Source: a bacterium (lineage in GTDB: Bacteria > Methylomirabilota > Methylomirabilia > Methylomirabilales > 2-02-FULL-66-22). From it: DNA of 64,000 nucleotides. The stretch is taken from contig JAKPQH010000093.1 in the NCBI GenBank assembly GCA_029580855.1, positions 1 through 64,000 on the forward strand, written 5' to 3'. A model generated the notes under the pieces. The model made no database searches, was not told where the DNA came from, and saw only the letters and a program-made list of their open reading frames with translations. Each line of letters starts with the position of its first letter. Within the stretch, counting starts at the first letter, position 1. Positions 1 to 8,196 of the stretch are shown here, one piece after another. Position numbers and translations under genes: made by a program.

Positions 1-24
1 GCTAGGAGTCCGTCTGAGTAATGC
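1..24 (+). repeat. Left terminal inverted repeat of the IS1182-like element
   Basis: The 24 bases are the reverse complement of 1523-1546 apart from two transitions. They mark the transposase-distal end. Confidence 0.88.
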
Positions 25-119
25 GTAACGACGGTGCCGCTGCCATGGCGTTTCTCCGGACGGGGTGTGCGCGCGCGGCTGGCCTCGCCGGAAGCTGGCG
101 GGACCCCGAGCCAGGTGCC

Positions 120-1445
120 TCACGCCGGCGCCCAGCGCCCACTCCGGAACAGCGTGAGGAGGTTGTGCCCTGTACAGATCAGCGCCCACTCCCCCTGGAC
201 CTTGGAGAGGCCCCGGAGGAGGAACTGCCGGAAGCCCCGGGCGCGTTTGATCAAGCCGAAGACCGGCTCCGTGAGCACCTTCCGCCGGGCGTACAGGGCG
301 TGGCCGCGTTTCGTGGTAAGGGTGCGGCGCATGCGGTCCCGCAGACTGAGGGTGGTTGGGATTCGCCCGCGGGGCGGCGGGGGCGCGGGGCCGTGCTTCA
401 CCTTCCCGGGGGCGATGAGCGGCTCGATCTTCGCGGCGCGCAGTGCCGTGACGTTCGTTTCACTCCAGTAGCCCGCGTCGGCGAGGACCCGCCGGGGGCG
501 GCGGCAGGTGTTCCGGCGGACGGCGGCGACGAGGGGGAGGGCGTGGGGCGCATCGCTGGCCTGGTTCGTGACCGCGCAGGCGACGATGATCGGGTGGCGT
601 CCGGCCATGGCGGCCTGCGCGTTGTAGGCCTGGATGAAGGCCTTGTCGCCGTCGACCATGATCCGGGAATCCGGGTCGGTGAAGTTCCGCTGGGCCTTGG
701 GGGGCGGCGTCCCGGGCGGGGCCTTCGGCGGGCGGCCCCGCCGGGGCTGCTCGGGCGGCGGCGCGGCGGCCTGCGCGTCCGCCTCCAGCGCCGCCATCGC
801 GGTCCGGATTGTCTGGAGCCGGCTCGTGCGCCGCGCGAGCTCCGCGGGGAGCTCGTCGCCCCGGCGGGTCGCGCCGTGCCTGGCATCCTCCGCGGCGTCG
901 GTCCGCTCCGCCCGGGCGAGGAGGGCCTGGACCTCGGCCTCCAGCCGGGCGACCTCGGTCTGCATGCGGCCGTAGCTCATGGCCTTGTGCTTCGAGGCGT
1001 TGGCCCGGACCTTCGTGCCGTCCAGGGCGACGGTGCCGAGCTGGACCAAGCCGGCCCGCTGGCAACAGCGGAGGACCTGGACGAAGAGCGCTTCCAGGGC
1101 GGCGAGGTGTCGCTTCCGGAAGTCGCTGATGGTCCGGAAGTCGGGAATGTTGTTCGCGGTGAGGACCCGGAAAGCCACATCCTCCTGACACCGCTGGGCG
1201 AGCCGGCGGGAGGAGGCGACCCCGGTCGCGTAGCCGTAGAGGAGGAGCTTCACCATCATCCGGGGGTGGTACGGCGGGTAGCCCCGCTGCTCCTGCTCGT
1301 ACACGCTCGTGATCGCCGTGAGGTCGAGCTGGTCGACCACGTCGGAGAGGAAGAACACCACGTGCTCCTCGGGCAACCAGTCCTGCAGGGCTGGCGGGAG
1401 CAACAGCAACTGGTCGGGCTCGTAGGGGCGGTACGTCTTCTCCAT
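120..1445 (-). CDS. IS1182-family transposase
   Basis: 441-residue DDE-type transposase that would cut and rejoin the ends of the surrounding element. The N-terminus (YRPYEPDQLLLLPP, then a PPYHPRMMVKLLLYGYATG segment) is typical of IS1182/IS5-superfamily enzymes and precedes the FRTISDFRKRHL block. A first catalytic aspartate is likely in ALDGTKVRANASKHK. The central charged, Ala/Arg-rich stretch is the usual linker. The start is the ATG preceded by GGGAGG; an upstream in-frame ATG would run into the terminal repeat. The C-terminus keeps the FGLIKRARGFRQFLLRGL signature, so the gene looks complete. Confidence 0.9.
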   Translation of the reverse strand: MEKTYRPYEPDQLLLLPPALQDWLPEEHVVFFLSDVVDQLDLTAITSVYEQEQRGYPPYHPRMMVKLLLYGYATGVASSRRLAQRCQEDVAFRVLTANNIPDFRTISDFRKRHLAALEALFVQVLRCCQRAGLVQLGTVALDGTKVRANASKHKAMSYGRMQTEVARLEAEVQALLARAERTDAAEDARHGATRRGDELPAELARRTSRLQTIRTAMAALEADAQAAAPPPEQPRRGRPPKAPPGTPPPKAQRNFTDPDSRIMVDGDKAFIQAYNAQAAMAGRHPIIVACAVTNQASDAPHALPLVAAVRRNTCRRPRRVLADAGYWSETNVTALRAAKIEPLIAPGKVKHGPAPPPPRGRIPTTLSLRDRMRRTLTTKRGHALYARRKVLTEPVFGLIKRARGFRQFLLRGLSKVQGEWALICTGHNLLTLFRSGRWAPA

Positions 1446-1522
1446 CCGACCTCCCTCGCAATGGGTTCGCAAGCAATATAGGCCGGCGACTCTCCATTGC
1501 AAGGGGGAATCAACAGAAGCAG

Positions 1523-1546
1523 GCATTACTCGGACAGACTCCTAGC
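1523..1546 (-). repeat. Right terminal inverted repeat of the IS1182-like element
   Basis: Partner of the repeat at 1-24. It lies about 80 bp upstream of the transposase start codon. Confidence 0.88.
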
Positions 1547-1807
1547 CGGGGGCCTGCCGGTTGACATGCCCATTCCCCCTTCGCACTCATATTTCACCCG
1601 GCAGGTGATACCTCGCATCCCGAACATTCACTCGGTAAGGGAACGACTCGTCTGCCGGTTCCCACCGTTGGCCCGACGGGGAACGCGGGTGGGACGCGAG
1701 CGCCGAACCGGCAACGATCTTCCGAAACCCTTGATTCCCGTCTTCCCGTCCGATACCCTCCCACCGAATCCGCGGCCGTGCTGTCCCTGAAACAGGGAGC
1801 CTCCCTC

Positions 1808-2287
1808 ATGTCGCTGAGACAGTTCGTCGACGGGAGCGGTGAGCTTCAGGTTACCGACGCGTTTCTCTCCCCGCGGGTGCTCAAGGAAGCCCTCGCCAAG
1901 CGCTTCCGGTTGGTCGTGGTCGAGGAGACCCCACACGGACTACGGTGCAAGATCGTGCGGTACGGCCGCTTGTACGCCGCCCTGATGCTCTGGGCCCACC
2001 CAACGCTGCATCTGCGGATCCGCCGAGCGGGCCGCCACGCCACGCTCTCCTGGTCCTTCCGCTGGCCCGACTATTACATGCTGTTTCTCATCCCCGTGCT
2101 GGCCCTCGTGCACGGGACTGTCTCACGGCCTGCCGACGTCGCCTTCATCCTTGCCGGCCTCTGGTTTGCCGCGTTTTTTCTCGTGTTGATCTTCCTCGAC
2201 ACCCAGTGGGTCGCCCGGCGCGTTCGCCGGACCTTCGAGGAGTTGGAGAGACAGGCTTCGCCACCCATCACCACGCGTCGCCCATAG
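1808..2287 (+). CDS. Small membrane protein of unknown function
   Basis: 159 residues; family not recognised. A soluble N-terminal half (to about residue 85) is followed by two hydrophobic segments, roughly YYMLFLIPVLALVHG and a second around residues 112-132. The C-terminus is basic (WVARRVRRTFEELERQ). The layout suggests two membrane helices with both ends cytoplasmic. The start codon is chosen because GGGAG lies 9 bases upstream; an in-frame upstream ATG has no such site. The gene stands alone downstream of the insertion sequence. It may be expressed, but no partner gene hints at its role. Confidence 0.6.
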   Translation: MSLRQFVDGSGELQVTDAFLSPRVLKEALAKRFRLVVVEETPHGLRCKIVRYGRLYAALMLWAHPTLHLRIRRAGRHATLSWSFRWPDYYMLFLIPVLALVHGTVSRPADVAFILAGLWFAAFFLVLIFLDTQWVARRVRRTFEELERQASPPITTRRP

Positions 2288-2666
2288 ACACTCTCTCGCA
2301 CCAGTGCCCACCTTTGGCGCGACCGGGGAGCCGGTCACGAGTCGAACTCTCCCTGAGTTCCACCTCCCCGATTTGCATCATCCACGGCAGAAACCCATCT
2401 CGTAGATTTCGACGTAGCCCTTGGCAGGGCACACGCTGCGAACAGGGCTGTCATGGCGAATCTCAGTCGCTGGGTGGGATGACGACGTTCTACCGAGATG
2501 GGGCGTAGCGGAAGAGGGTCGGAGAGATGTCCTCACCGAAAAAGGGGACCCTCTTATTTCTTGCAGCGCCTTGTCATGGTAGGCTGGCGCCGATGGCGGC
2601 TGGCCCGGACACTTGGGCGCGCCGCCCGGAGCGGCGGCGGAACCGCCAGAGCGGAAGGAAACCCGG
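2288..2666. other. Intergenic region, 379 bp
   Basis: No convincing gene. A GACCGG-GGAG-CCGGTC hairpin at 2321-2336 lies 34 bp after the preceding stop codon but lacks a T-run, so it is at best a weak terminator. The promoter of the following binding-protein gene presumably lies near 2540-2640; no clear -35/-10 pair was found. Confidence 0.4.
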
Positions 2667-3824
2667 ATGTTGTACTGGATGGGGAGTTGCCTGGCCGCGC
2701 TCATCCTGCTGGGCTGCCCGCCCGGTGCGGCGGTCGCGCAGGCGCCCATCAAGATCGGCTTCTTCGGCCCCCTCACGGGCTCGGTGGCAGCCGACGGGAC
2801 CAGCGCGCGGCAGGCTGTCCAGCTGGCCGCCCAGGAGGTAAATGGCCGCGGCGGGGTGCTGGGCAAGCCGGTGGAGCTGGTCGTGTACGATGACCGCTTG
2901 AACCCCCAGGAGGCGGTGGCGATCGCGCACAAGCTGATCGAGAAAGATCGGGTCGTCGGCGTGGTGAGCGGCGCCTTCAGCGGTCCGTCGCGCGTGACCG
3001 CCCCGCTTTTCGCCAAGGCCCGGGTGCCCATGGTGGCCGGGTACGCGGTGCATCCGGATGTGACCCGGGGAAGCGACTCCAACTTCCGGATCGGATTTCT
3101 GGGCTCCGTGGAAGGCGCCGCGGCGGGGGAATACGCCGCCGCGGCGCTCAAGTCGCGGCGACCCGCGGTGCTGACCGTGGACACCGACTTCGGCCACGAG
3201 GTGGCTGCGGGCTTCACGGAGCGGACCGAGACGCTGCGGGTCCCCGTGGTCGTCCAGCAGGTATACAAGTACCCGGGCGAGACGAACTTTCGCCCGCTCC
3301 TGACCCGTATCATGGCCGCGCAGCCCGATCTTCTCTTCGCCGCCGGCTACCACGACGTGGCGGCCCTGATCACCCTGCAGGCCAAGGAGCTGGGCCTGAC
3401 GATTCCCATTCTCGCCAAGGGGGGCTTCGACTCGCCGCAATTCGTCGCGCTCGCCAAGGGTACCGCCGAGGGGGTCATCGTCGTCACGAACCTGGACCGG
3501 GACGATCCGCGGCCGTTTGTCCAGTCCTATCTCCGGCGGTACCGTGCCGCCTACGGGACCGACCTCGATATGGTGGGGGCGTCGAGTTTCGATGCGTTCA
3601 TGGTTCTGACCAACGCGATCCAGCGCGCGGGAACCACCGACTCGCCGGCCGTGATCAAGGCCCTGAACGAGACCAAGGACTACCGCGGGCTCACCGGCAC
3701 CATCGGCAAGTTCGTGCGGGGCGAAGTGGTGAAGCCCGTACAGTTCCAGGTTGTCAAGGACGGGACCTTCCGTCGCCACGGCGTGGTGAGCAGCCCCGAG
3801 GTGATCACCCCGCGGGCGCCGTAG
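2667..3824 (+). CDS. ABC transporter substrate-binding protein, branched-chain-amino-acid (LivK) type
   Basis: 385-residue periplasmic binding protein of the Peripla_BP_6 family. A signal peptide (MLYWMGSCLAALILLG, Cys-containing, then VAQAP) is followed by the family start IKIGFFGPLTGSVAADG and the NGRGGVLGKPVELVVYDD block. The fold consists of two alpha/beta lobes. The start follows GGAAGGAA. No permease or ATPase genes are adjacent, so it is an orphan that either serves a transporter encoded elsewhere (for example like the Liv system at 50.7-54.1 kb) or acts as a sensor component. The ligand is unknown; the family binds amino acids, amides, aromatic acids and urea-like compounds. Confidence 0.88.
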   Translation: MLYWMGSCLAALILLGCPPGAAVAQAPIKIGFFGPLTGSVAADGTSARQAVQLAAQEVNGRGGVLGKPVELVVYDDRLNPQEAVAIAHKLIEKDRVVGVVSGAFSGPSRVTAPLFAKARVPMVAGYAVHPDVTRGSDSNFRIGFLGSVEGAAAGEYAAAALKSRRPAVLTVDTDFGHEVAAGFTERTETLRVPVVVQQVYKYPGETNFRPLLTRIMAAQPDLLFAAGYHDVAALITLQAKELGLTIPILAKGGFDSPQFVALAKGTAEGVIVVTNLDRDDPRPFVQSYLRRYRAAYGTDLDMVGASSFDAFMVLTNAIQRAGTTDSPAVIKALNETKDYRGLTGTIGKFVRGEVVKPVQFQVVKDGTFRRHGVVSSPEVITPRAP

Positions 3825-3941
3825 TCTGTGGGAAGCGCCGCCATCCCGCGGCCCCGGCTCTGCCATCGCGGCGCCGCCGAACGGCGCCCGGCGGTCGCCC
3901 GGTGTGTCTGCGCGGACAAAGCGGCGGCCGGGAGGGGACGG

Positions 3942-4985
3942 CTACGCCGTGGGTTTGGCGCGCTGGTACGGCTTGGGCCAAGCGAAATCGTCCCCCAGAG
4001 CCCGAGCCGCCTGGAGCGGCCAGTAGGGATTCCGCAGCAGTTCCCTTCCCAGGGCGACGACGTCGGCCCGGTTGTTCCGAACGATCTCCTCAGCCAATTC
4101 CGGCGCCGTGATCAATCCGACGGACATGGTCGCGATGCCCGCCTCACGCCGGATCCTCTCCGCGAACGGGACCTGGTAACCCGGCCCGACCGGGGGAAGC
4201 CGGGGCGTATTGCCACCGGACGAGCAGTCCACCAGATCGACGCCGCCGGCTTTGAGCCAGCGCGCCACCTGGACCTGATCGTCCACCGTGACGCCGCCGT
4301 CGGTCCAGTCCGTGCACGATAGTCGGACCAGGAGCGGCGTGGGCTCGGGTAGCTCTGCGCGGATGGCCTCGACGACGCGGAGGAGCAGCCGGGCCCGATT
4401 CGCCAGCGACCCGCCGTACTCGTCGGTCCGGCGGTTGGAGAGCGGGGACAAAAATTGGTGGAGGAAGTATCCGTGGGCGGCGTGAATCTCGATGGCGTCG
4501 AAACCGGCGCGGTGCGCCCGCCGGCTGGCCGCCCGATAGGCGGCGATGATTCCGTCCAGTTCGGCCACGGCCAGTTCGCGCGGCGTGGTCCAGTCGGCGT
4601 CGAAGGGGACGGCGCTCGGAGCGACGGTCGGGAAGGGCCCCTGACCCTTGGTCGGGCTCCAGGCTTTGCGGCCAGCATGCCCAAGCTGGATGCAGACGGC
4701 GGCGCCCTGCGCCTGGCAGAGACGAACGATACGCGCCAGCGGCTCGATCTGGGTGTCGTCCCAGAGGCCCAGATCGTTCACGCTGATGCGCGCGCGGGCT
4801 TCGACCGCCGTCGCCTCGGTGATCACGAGTCCGACCCCGCCGACCGCCCGTGCCGCCAGATGCGCGAGGTGGAAATCCGTGGCGCGCCCGTCCTCCGCGG
4901 CGGAGTACATGCACATGGGGGACATGGCGATGCGGTTCCGGACGGTGACGCCGCGCAGCGTGAGTGCGGAGAACAGGTTCGACAT
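3942..4985 (-). CDS. NADH:flavin oxidoreductase, Old Yellow Enzyme family (YqjM-like)
   Basis: 347-residue FMN-dependent ene-reductase of the thermophilic-like/YqjM subclass. Diagnostic features are Cys25 in SPMCMYSA (equivalent to the redox-tuning Cys26 of YqjM) and the substrate-binding pair in HAAHGYFLHQFLSP. RRTDEYGGSLANR and the C-terminal DVVALGRELLRNPYWP phosphate-binding segment are also present. Such enzymes reduce activated C=C bonds with NAD(P)H; the natural substrate is unknown. The start is fixed by GGAGG 6 bases upstream, and a promoter-like TGGACA/TAACAT pair lies about 110 bp upstream. It is a single-gene unit convergent with the binding-protein gene. Confidence 0.9.
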   Translation of the reverse strand: MSNLFSALTLRGVTVRNRIAMSPMCMYSAAEDGRATDFHLAHLAARAVGGVGLVITEATAVEARARISVNDLGLWDDTQIEPLARIVRLCQAQGAAVCIQLGHAGRKAWSPTKGQGPFPTVAPSAVPFDADWTTPRELAVAELDGIIAAYRAASRRAHRAGFDAIEIHAAHGYFLHQFLSPLSNRRTDEYGGSLANRARLLLRVVEAIRAELPEPTPLLVRLSCTDWTDGGVTVDDQVQVARWLKAGGVDLVDCSSGGNTPRLPPVGPGYQVPFAERIRREAGIATMSVGLITAPELAEEIVRNNRADVVALGRELLRNPYWPLQAARALGDDFAWPKPYQRAKPTA

Positions 4986-5097
4986 GAAGGGCCTCCATGG
5001 ATGGTTCGAAGGCAACGCTTTTCGCGTGCCGGTCTCTCGACGGATCCCCTGCGGAAACCCGACGTCTGTCACCGCAGCGTGTCTCCAGCCGCGCGGT

Positions 5098-5127
5098 ATG
5101 TTACCAGGGCGCTCCTCTGCATGTCCA
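5098..5127 (-). promoter_or_regulatory. Candidate promoter of the Old Yellow Enzyme gene
   Basis: TGGACA (-35) and TAACAT (-10), read on the minus strand, are separated by 18 bp and lie about 110 bp upstream of the ATG. Confidence 0.35.
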
Positions 5128-5207
5128 TTGGATTTCCCGGCGCGTCGCACCACCGCGCCGGGCGGTTCGGCCTGGGGATTCGATTCACCGACAGGGTTGC
5201 CCAACAA

Positions 5208-5241
5208 GGGGCCCGAGGGTTTCCCCGGGGCCAGGTTTTTT
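5208..5241 (+). terminator. Candidate intrinsic terminator with no obvious upstream gene
   Basis: An imperfect GC-rich stem (GGGGCCCGAGGG with CCCCGGGGCC, three-base loop) is followed by AGGTTTTTTC on the plus strand. There is no plus-strand coding gene for more than 1.3 kb upstream, so it may end a short non-coding transcript or block read-through. Confidence 0.35.
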
Positions 5242-5608
5242 CAAGCAAAAGTGTCACGCGCGGGCTCGGGCGGGAGCGGGGCGACCCGGCCCCAACCGTG
5301 CGCCCGGTGCAAAGCCTGCACGAATGCGCGTAACCCCGCGATATCGTTTTCTGCGTGGGTCCTGAGGCGGTCAAACGCCGTCAATGTTCCGGCCGAGGTT
5401 TGCACACTCCGGCGTGACCGTTTCCGCGCGCGGCTCGAACATCTCCGAAGGATCTACGTCTTTATTTATCGAAAGTTACGCTGCAGATCCGTGGATGGCA
5501 TGTGGATGGCAAACACCAAATCGGGAAACGCGCCGCATCGAGCGAATCGTGCTGCCGTTCCGCGGAAGCACCGGAGAATACGACAGGGCGAGTCGAGGAG
5601 GAGAGAGG

Positions 5609-5854
5609 ATGGCATTGCTCTTGGAGACAACATCTCGGGAACAAAAGGATACAGTCCTCGCAGCCCTCGAATCCATGCGAGAAGAAAAGCGGGGAACGAG
5701 GATCGAGACCCGGGTCCATCAGAGGCAGTGCGCCCAGTGCAGGCGCTGGTTCTGGGCATGGGACCCGGAGCGGTTTCGTTGTTTCGTGTGCGATGCGCCG
5801 CCGCCCCGGGAACTCAGGCGGATCCTCGAGGTCATCCACGGCACGACAGCCTAA
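5609..5854 (+). CDS. Zinc-ribbon microprotein
   Basis: 81 residues with two CxxC knuckles (CAQCRRWF and FRCFVC), spaced about 16 residues apart, which should bind one zinc ion. The flanks are strongly basic (REEKRGTRIETRVHQRQ). Such ribbons commonly mediate nucleic-acid or protein contacts; no family can be named. The start was chosen for its excellent GAGGAGAGAGG ribosome-binding site; longer in-frame extension upstream has no typical coding character. The next two genes in the same direction encode small membrane proteins and may form a unit with it. Confidence 0.6.
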   Translation: MALLLETTSREQKDTVLAALESMREEKRGTRIETRVHQRQCAQCRRWFWAWDPERFRCFVCDAPPPRELRRILEVIHGTTA

Positions 5855-5910
5855 CGCGTACGGGCGAGGCGCCAACGGGCCGACCACGCCCGCCGCCGGG
5901 GGTCGATACG

Positions 5911-6384
5911 ATGATGATCGCGCAGTCCATCGGGCCACACCGCAACTTGTCGTGGCAGGTTCGTCGCCGGCTCCGCCGGCTCGGCACCCACCCACGCGCG
6001 GTGGTCGAAAGCTCCGGAGCCAAGGAGTGGAGCGACCGGGAAATTTCCGGTCTTCGACCCGGGCGAGCCAGGGCCTTTCTCCGCCGACACGCGACGCGGT
6101 GCGCCGTGTTGGCATTCCTCTATCTGCTCGCCATCGCCTTTTTGGGCGCCTCGCTGGAGCGGTACTGGCACTGGGTGCAAACCACGGAGGCGGTTGTTGG
6201 GGAGCCGGTGCGGAAAGTCGATCGCTGGACGGCGCACTGCCGCGTGCGGCCCTGGATGCAGGGGTGTCGTCCCGCCTCCCGGACGGTGCGCGGTGGGGGG
6301 GATATGCTGGTCGTATCCGTCAAGCAGATCACGCTGGCTCGGGCCGACGCGGAGGCCGCGTCCGGCGGAGGGCTCACATGGTGA
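5911..6384 (+). CDS. Hypothetical protein with one membrane segment
   Basis: 157 residues, not recognised. The N-terminal 65 residues are rich in Arg and predicted cytoplasmic (LRRLGTHPRAVVE). A single hydrophobic helix follows (CAVLAFLYLLAIAFLGASL, about residues 68-86), then an extracytoplasmic tail with two Cys (HCRVRPWMQGC) that could form a disulfide. The start is tentative: ATG-ATG preceded by a weak GGGGG. The gene overlaps the following small gene by 7 bases, suggesting translational coupling, which supports it being real. Confidence 0.45.
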   Translation: MMIAQSIGPHRNLSWQVRRRLRRLGTHPRAVVESSGAKEWSDREISGLRPGRARAFLRRHATRCAVLAFLYLLAIAFLGASLERYWHWVQTTEAVVGEPVRKVDRWTAHCRVRPWMQGCRPASRTVRGGGDMLVVSVKQITLARADAEAASGGGLTW

Positions 6385-6560
6385 CCGCGGCCGTAATGGA
6401 CCTCGTGACATTCGTCCTCGCGGCTCTCCCGATCGTCGCCGGCCTTGTGCTCGTTCTCTTCTCGCTCAAGGATCGGTCGCGGCTCGCGGCGGTTCCGGTA
6501 AGCACCGGCGACCGGCGCGAGCTCGCCCTCTCTTGCCCCGCCCCGCCGGATCGGGTGTAA
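6378..6560 (+). CDS. 60-residue single-pass membrane protein
   Basis: The N-terminal half is one hydrophobic segment (LVTFVLAALPIVAGLVLVLF); the C-terminal half is soluble and basic. The GGAGG ribosome-binding site sits 6 bases before ATG, inside the end of the preceding gene. That overlap argues for a two-gene unit encoding partner membrane proteins. Function unknown. Confidence 0.45.
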   Translation: MVTAAVMDLVTFVLAALPIVAGLVLVLFSLKDRSRLAAVPVSTGDRRELALSCPAPPDRV

Positions 6561-6585
6561 CAGGACCCAGGAACATAGCTACGCG

Positions 6586-6611
6586 GGCGCCCCGATCTCG
6601 GTTGGGGCGCC
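6586..6611. terminator. Candidate bidirectional terminator
   Basis: A perfect 8-bp stem GGCGCCCC/GGGGCGCC with a 10-base loop sits in the short gap between convergent genes. It lacks a clear T-run on either strand, so strength is uncertain. Confidence 0.4.
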
Positions 6612-6617
6612 GGCGCC

Positions 6618-7112
6618 TCAAGGGGTCGGAGGCTTGGCGCGGCCGGCGTCGGCGCCCGGTTTTCCCATCCCCGCCGGGAGGGCAATCTCACCGCTGGAAT
6701 CGAAGCGCGTGTAGCCGAAACCACCGCCGTAAAGACGGCCCTTGATGCGATAGGTCAGGCTCGTCCTCTCGCCTTTCAGCAGCTCGTTGATCTGCCGCAG
6801 GATGTTCTGCAGGCCGCTCACGGCCTGGACGTCGATCACGGCCTCTCCGAAGCGAGGGATCACGCTTTTCTGATCGCTGACACCCCTGGCAAACGGCGTG
6901 TCGTTGATCTCCAGGTCGAACACGACGCCGTCGAAGGCGATCTCGGTGTCGTTGGGGTTCAGCAGGCGAACCTTGATCGCGTAACGCTGCTCGAGCACCC
7001 CCACGTCGATGGGTTTCAGATCGGCGATCGTGACGCTGAGAGGCTCGTGCAGGCTCAGGGCCGCGCACCCGTGAAGCCAGGCCGCACACACAAGCAGCAG
7101 CCGTCTCTTCAT
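6618..7112 (-). CDS. LEA14-like (LEA type 2 family) lipoprotein
   Basis: 164 residues. An N-terminal lipoprotein signal MKRRLLLVCAAWLHGC predicts cleavage and lipidation before the Cys. A LEA_2/WHy-type beta-sandwich follows, recognised from LKPIDVGVLEQRYAIKVRLLNPND and DGVVFDLEINDTPFARGVSD. The family is widespread, envelope-associated and poorly understood, often linked to desiccation or stress. Start fixed by GGGAGA upstream. The gene lies downstream of, and in the same direction as, the TctC-like gene 115 bp away; they may be cotranscribed, though functions appear unrelated. Confidence 0.72.
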   Translation of the reverse strand: MKRRLLLVCAAWLHGCAALSLHEPLSVTIADLKPIDVGVLEQRYAIKVRLLNPNDTEIAFDGVVFDLEINDTPFARGVSDQKSVIPRFGEAVIDVQAVSGLQNILRQINELLKGERTSLTYRIKGRLYGGGFGYTRFDSSGEIALPAGMGKPGADAGRAKPPTP

Positions 7113-7227
7113 CGGCGTTCTCCCATCCGGATCGGTTGCGTGGCGGCCAAGAACCCTTGCGCCGATCCCCGCATGACCGCCGGCGGGCGGTACGGTCAAC
7201 TTCCCGGTGTCGGGCCGGCGCCGCCGA

Positions 7228-8196
7228 CTACTTCAAGAGGCCAATCGCCCTCAGAAGCGCGCCGATCGTCTCCACCTCCTCGACGAGAAAGGCGTCCAAG
7301 TCCTTGCCCGCGAGAAAGGCGCTGGCCAAACCGTTCTTGCCGAGGAAATCGAGCCACGCCGGATCCTGGCTGGCCCGGGTTGCCGCCTCGACCAGGGACC
7401 GCTTCACCGGTTCGGGGATGTTCTTCGGGGCGGCCAAGCCCTGCCAGGGGCCCGGCGGCACGCCCTGGATCCCCTGTTCCTTCAATGTCGGCGCCTGGGG
7501 GAGTTTGTCGGTCCGAGCCTCGCCGAAGACCGCCAGCGTCCTCAGCTTGGGATCGGCACCGCTGTACGGCAGGACCTCCACCTGGGAGAAGATGCCGCCG
7601 CTGACATGGCCGCCGAGGACGGCCGTCATCTCTTTGGCGCCGCCGGCAAAATGGATGACGTTCAGCCTGGCGGCCGTCTTCTGGTTCAGCGCTTCGGCGG
7701 CGAGGTGCGTGAGGGCGCCGGAGCCCGCCGTCCCCAGCGTGACCTTCCCCGGCTCTCTCTTGCTGGCCTCGAGAAATTCCGCCAGCGTTTTCCACGGGGC
7801 GTCGGACCGGACCGAGAGGACGAACGTTTCCTGGGACAGCCGGGCGATATGGGTGAGATCCGCGACCGGAAACTTCGCCGCACCAAGCAGACTGGTGCTG
7901 ACCAAAAAACCGCCGACCACGCCGAGGGTATAGCCATCCGGCTTGGCACCGTGCAGCTTCGTGGTCCCGATGGCGCTGCCGGCGCCCGGCACATTCTCCA
8001 CCGCGAAGCTCTGGTTGAGTTGTTTCTTCAGGGCCTCGGCGAAGGCGCGGCCGACGAGATCGGTCCCGCCGCCGGGGTTCATGGGAACGATGACGGTGAC
8101 GGGCCGGACCGGATATTTCTCCTGGGCGCACACCGGCCACGCGCACGCCAAGACGAGCGTCCAAACCACACCCGAGAACAGCAGGCGTCGTGACAT
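7228..8196 (-). CDS. Tripartite tricarboxylate transporter substrate-binding protein (TctC/Bug family)
   Basis: 322 residues. The signal peptide (SRRLLFSGVVWTLVLACAWPVCAQ) is followed by YPVRPVTVIVPMNPGGGTDLVGR, the Bug-family opening in which PGGGTD contacts the ligand carboxylate. VENVPGAGSAIGTTKL and the LGTAGSGALTHLAAE block confirm the family. No TctA/TctB permease genes are adjacent, as is common for Bug proteins, so the ligand (a carboxylate or related small acid) is unknown. Start chosen by GAGGAGGG upstream of ATG. Confidence 0.92.
   Translation of the reverse strand: MSRRLLFSGVVWTLVLACAWPVCAQEKYPVRPVTVIVPMNPGGGTDLVGRAFAEALKKQLNQSFAVENVPGAGSAIGTTKLHGAKPDGYTLGVVGGFLVSTSLLGAAKFPVADLTHIARLSQETFVLSVRSDAPWKTLAEFLEASKREPGKVTLGTAGSGALTHLAAEALNQKTAARLNVIHFAGGAKEMTAVLGGHVSGGIFSQVEVLPYSGADPKLRTLAVFGEARTDKLPQAPTLKEQGIQGVPPGPWQGLAAPKNIPEPVKRSLVEAATRASQDPAWLDFLGKNGLASAFLAGKDLDAFLVEEVETIGALLRAIGLLK

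Larger units (their letters stand above)
1..1546 (-). mobile_element. Complete IS1182-like insertion sequence
   Basis: One transposase gene lies between near-perfect 24-bp terminal inverted repeats (2 mismatches) at 1-24 and 1523-1546. The tips both read GCTAG, so the tetranucleotide CTAG sits at each end and may be part of the target site. Both ends and the reading frame are intact, so the element looks recent and possibly active. The left flank lies outside the window, so a target duplication cannot be verified. Family assignment rests on transposase resemblance. Confidence 0.88.
4986..5608. other. Intergenic region, 623 bp, with structured segment
   Basis: No gene is supported. It holds the candidate promoter of the minus-strand oxidoreductase (5098-5127) and two hairpins read on the plus strand. 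The first (5136-5162) has a perfect 9-bp stem CCCGGCGCG/CGCGCCGGG. The second (about 5208-5232) is followed by TTTTTT. The last 150 bp before the next gene are AT-richer and probably carry its promoter. Confidence 0.4.

Noticed and set aside
21-1481. Long open frame opposite the IS transposase
   Set aside because: Arg/Gly/Pro-rich translation with no family resemblance; it is the complementary-strand shadow expected from high GC content.
2574-3866. 430-codon open frame opposite the LivK-like gene
   Set aside because: The plus-strand frame matches a known family throughout with signal peptide and ribosome-binding site; the opposite frame has neither.
4986-5207. Upstream extension of the Old Yellow Enzyme frame
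   Set aside because: The family begins at the ATG with GGAGG 6 bases upstream; the extra 74 residues are not conserved in such enzymes.
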